This document shows, in pieces, positions 5,545 through 5,965 of a DNA stretch of 5,965 nt. The notes beneath the pieces were generated by a model. It had not been told where the DNA came from, searched no databases, and worked only from the letters and a program-made list of their open reading frames with translations. How positions within the stretch are numbered: the first letter of the stretch is position 1; the number at the start of each line of letters is the position of its first letter. The DNA comes from Spirochaetota bacterium. Lineage in GTDB: Bacteria; Spirochaetota; JAHITG01. A program made the translations under genes and the position numbers. The stretch is from NCBI GenBank assembly GCA_018817865.1, contig JAHITG010000341.1:1-5965 (forward strand). Direction: 5' to 3'.

Positions 5545-5965
5545 ATGAAAATTATAAAACATATTAGATACCTGATTATAATATTCTTTATACTTTATAC
5601 TAACCTTTCAGGGGCGACCGGATGGGAAAGGTCCACCAATGTTTCCGGGATAGAGAATGGACTTTACTGTCACAATCCGGTTATTTCAAGCGGAAAAGAG
5701 ATCTTAACTGTTGCGTGGGAAGAAAAGGACCGGAAGAAGAAGAATACGAGTCTGCTGATCGTTTACGGGCCGGATGAGAGATCTTTTGAGCAAAAGATCC
5801 TTTATACTTCAGAAAAGGAGTATAACCTTCAGCCGGCTGTTCAGGTGATCAATAATATGATCATTGTTGCTTATTCCGGGCCTGATGGTGAGATATATAC
5901 CATGAGGGGAAAGAATAAGGGGAAATTGTGGTCCCTGCCGAAACGGATGACCTTCACTCCCTCCA
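5545..5965 (+). CDS. Secreted BNR/Asp-box beta-propeller protein, 5' part
   Basis: Open from ATG 5545 through the window end (140 codons seen), so the C-terminus is missing. Residues 1-24 form a signal peptide: Lys/His/Arg n-region, an Ile/Phe-rich core, and a likely cleavage in the SGAT region. Two propeller-like blades follow. The first runs from NPVISSGKEILTVAWEE (44-60) to LLIVYGP (70-76). The second runs from LQPAVQVINNMIIVAYSGP (95-113) to an Asp-box-like GKNKGKLW (122-129; the consensus S-x-D-x-G-x-x-W is degenerate, with Asn for Asp). This is the pattern of sialidase/BNR-fold exported proteins, but the visible part shows no catalytic residues, so enzyme activity cannot be assigned; a surface binding or lectin role is equally possible. 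GGTGA lies 8 nt upstream of this ATG. An in-frame GTG at 5533 would add four residues and is less likely. Confidence 0.65.
   Translation, partial: MKIIKHIRYLIIIFFILYTNLSGATGWERSTNVSGIENGLYCHNPVISSGKEILTVAWEEKDRKKKNTSLLIVYGPDERSFEQKILYTSEKEYNLQPAVQVINNMIIVAYSGPDGEIYTMRGKNKGKLWSLPKRMTFTPS

Noticed and set aside
1..5965. CRISPR array, tRNA/rRNA, insertion sequence or phage genes
   Set aside because: I saw no regularly spaced direct repeats, tRNA-like cloverleaf, terminal inverted repeats or transposase/integrase motifs on reading both strands.

Overview
This looks like bacterial chromosome. Shine-Dalgarno sites are clear, there is a textbook sigma70-type promoter, several products carry Sec-type signal peptides, and intergenic DNA is more AT-rich than the genes. 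I cannot place the organism firmly. Secreted repeat proteins beside purine and molybdenum-hydroxylase accessory genes would fit an anaerobic or facultative lineage such as a deep spirochaete or an uncultured phylum, but this is a low-confidence guess.

Left block (+ strand, 1-1331): an archaemetzincin-type zinc metallopeptidase with an N-terminal export segment, possibly starting before the window edge, is followed 25 nt later by a ZIP-family metal transporter whose usual metal ligands are partly replaced. The transporter very probably starts at ATG 624, not at the GTG at 615.

Middle block (- strand, read right to left, 5215-1357): a tight operon starts at a near-perfect promoter (TTGACT-N17-TATAAT) that ends only 5 nt before the first ATG, which predicts a leaderless mRNA. 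The order is mocA-like molybdenum cofactor cytidylyltransferase (4588-5181), xdhC-like molybdenum hydroxylase maturation factor (3762-4568), an 8-oxoguanine-deaminase-like amidohydrolase (2354-3748), and, 34 nt further on, a secreted YD-repeat-like protein (1357-2319). The first three suggest purine or other N-heterocycle oxidation: MocA and XdhC would equip a molybdenum hydroxylase with its cofactor, and the deaminase would turn an aminated oxopurine into urate. No hydroxylase subunit lies in the window, and because the promoter abuts mocA none is expected directly upstream in this operon.

Right block (+ strand, 5182-5965): a 363-nt AT-rich stretch holds the divergent promoters and two overlapping tiny reading frames around two T7 tracts, possibly one short secreted peptide in two phases or a gene remnant. 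It is followed by the 5' part of a secreted BNR/Asp-box (sialidase-like beta-propeller) protein that runs off the window.

The genes are mostly from known families. The least ordinary points are the exported archaemetzincin next to a ligand-altered ZIP, the predicted leaderless mocA transcript, the hydroxylase-free mocA-xdhC-deaminase operon, and the Cys-paired repeats in the YD-like protein.
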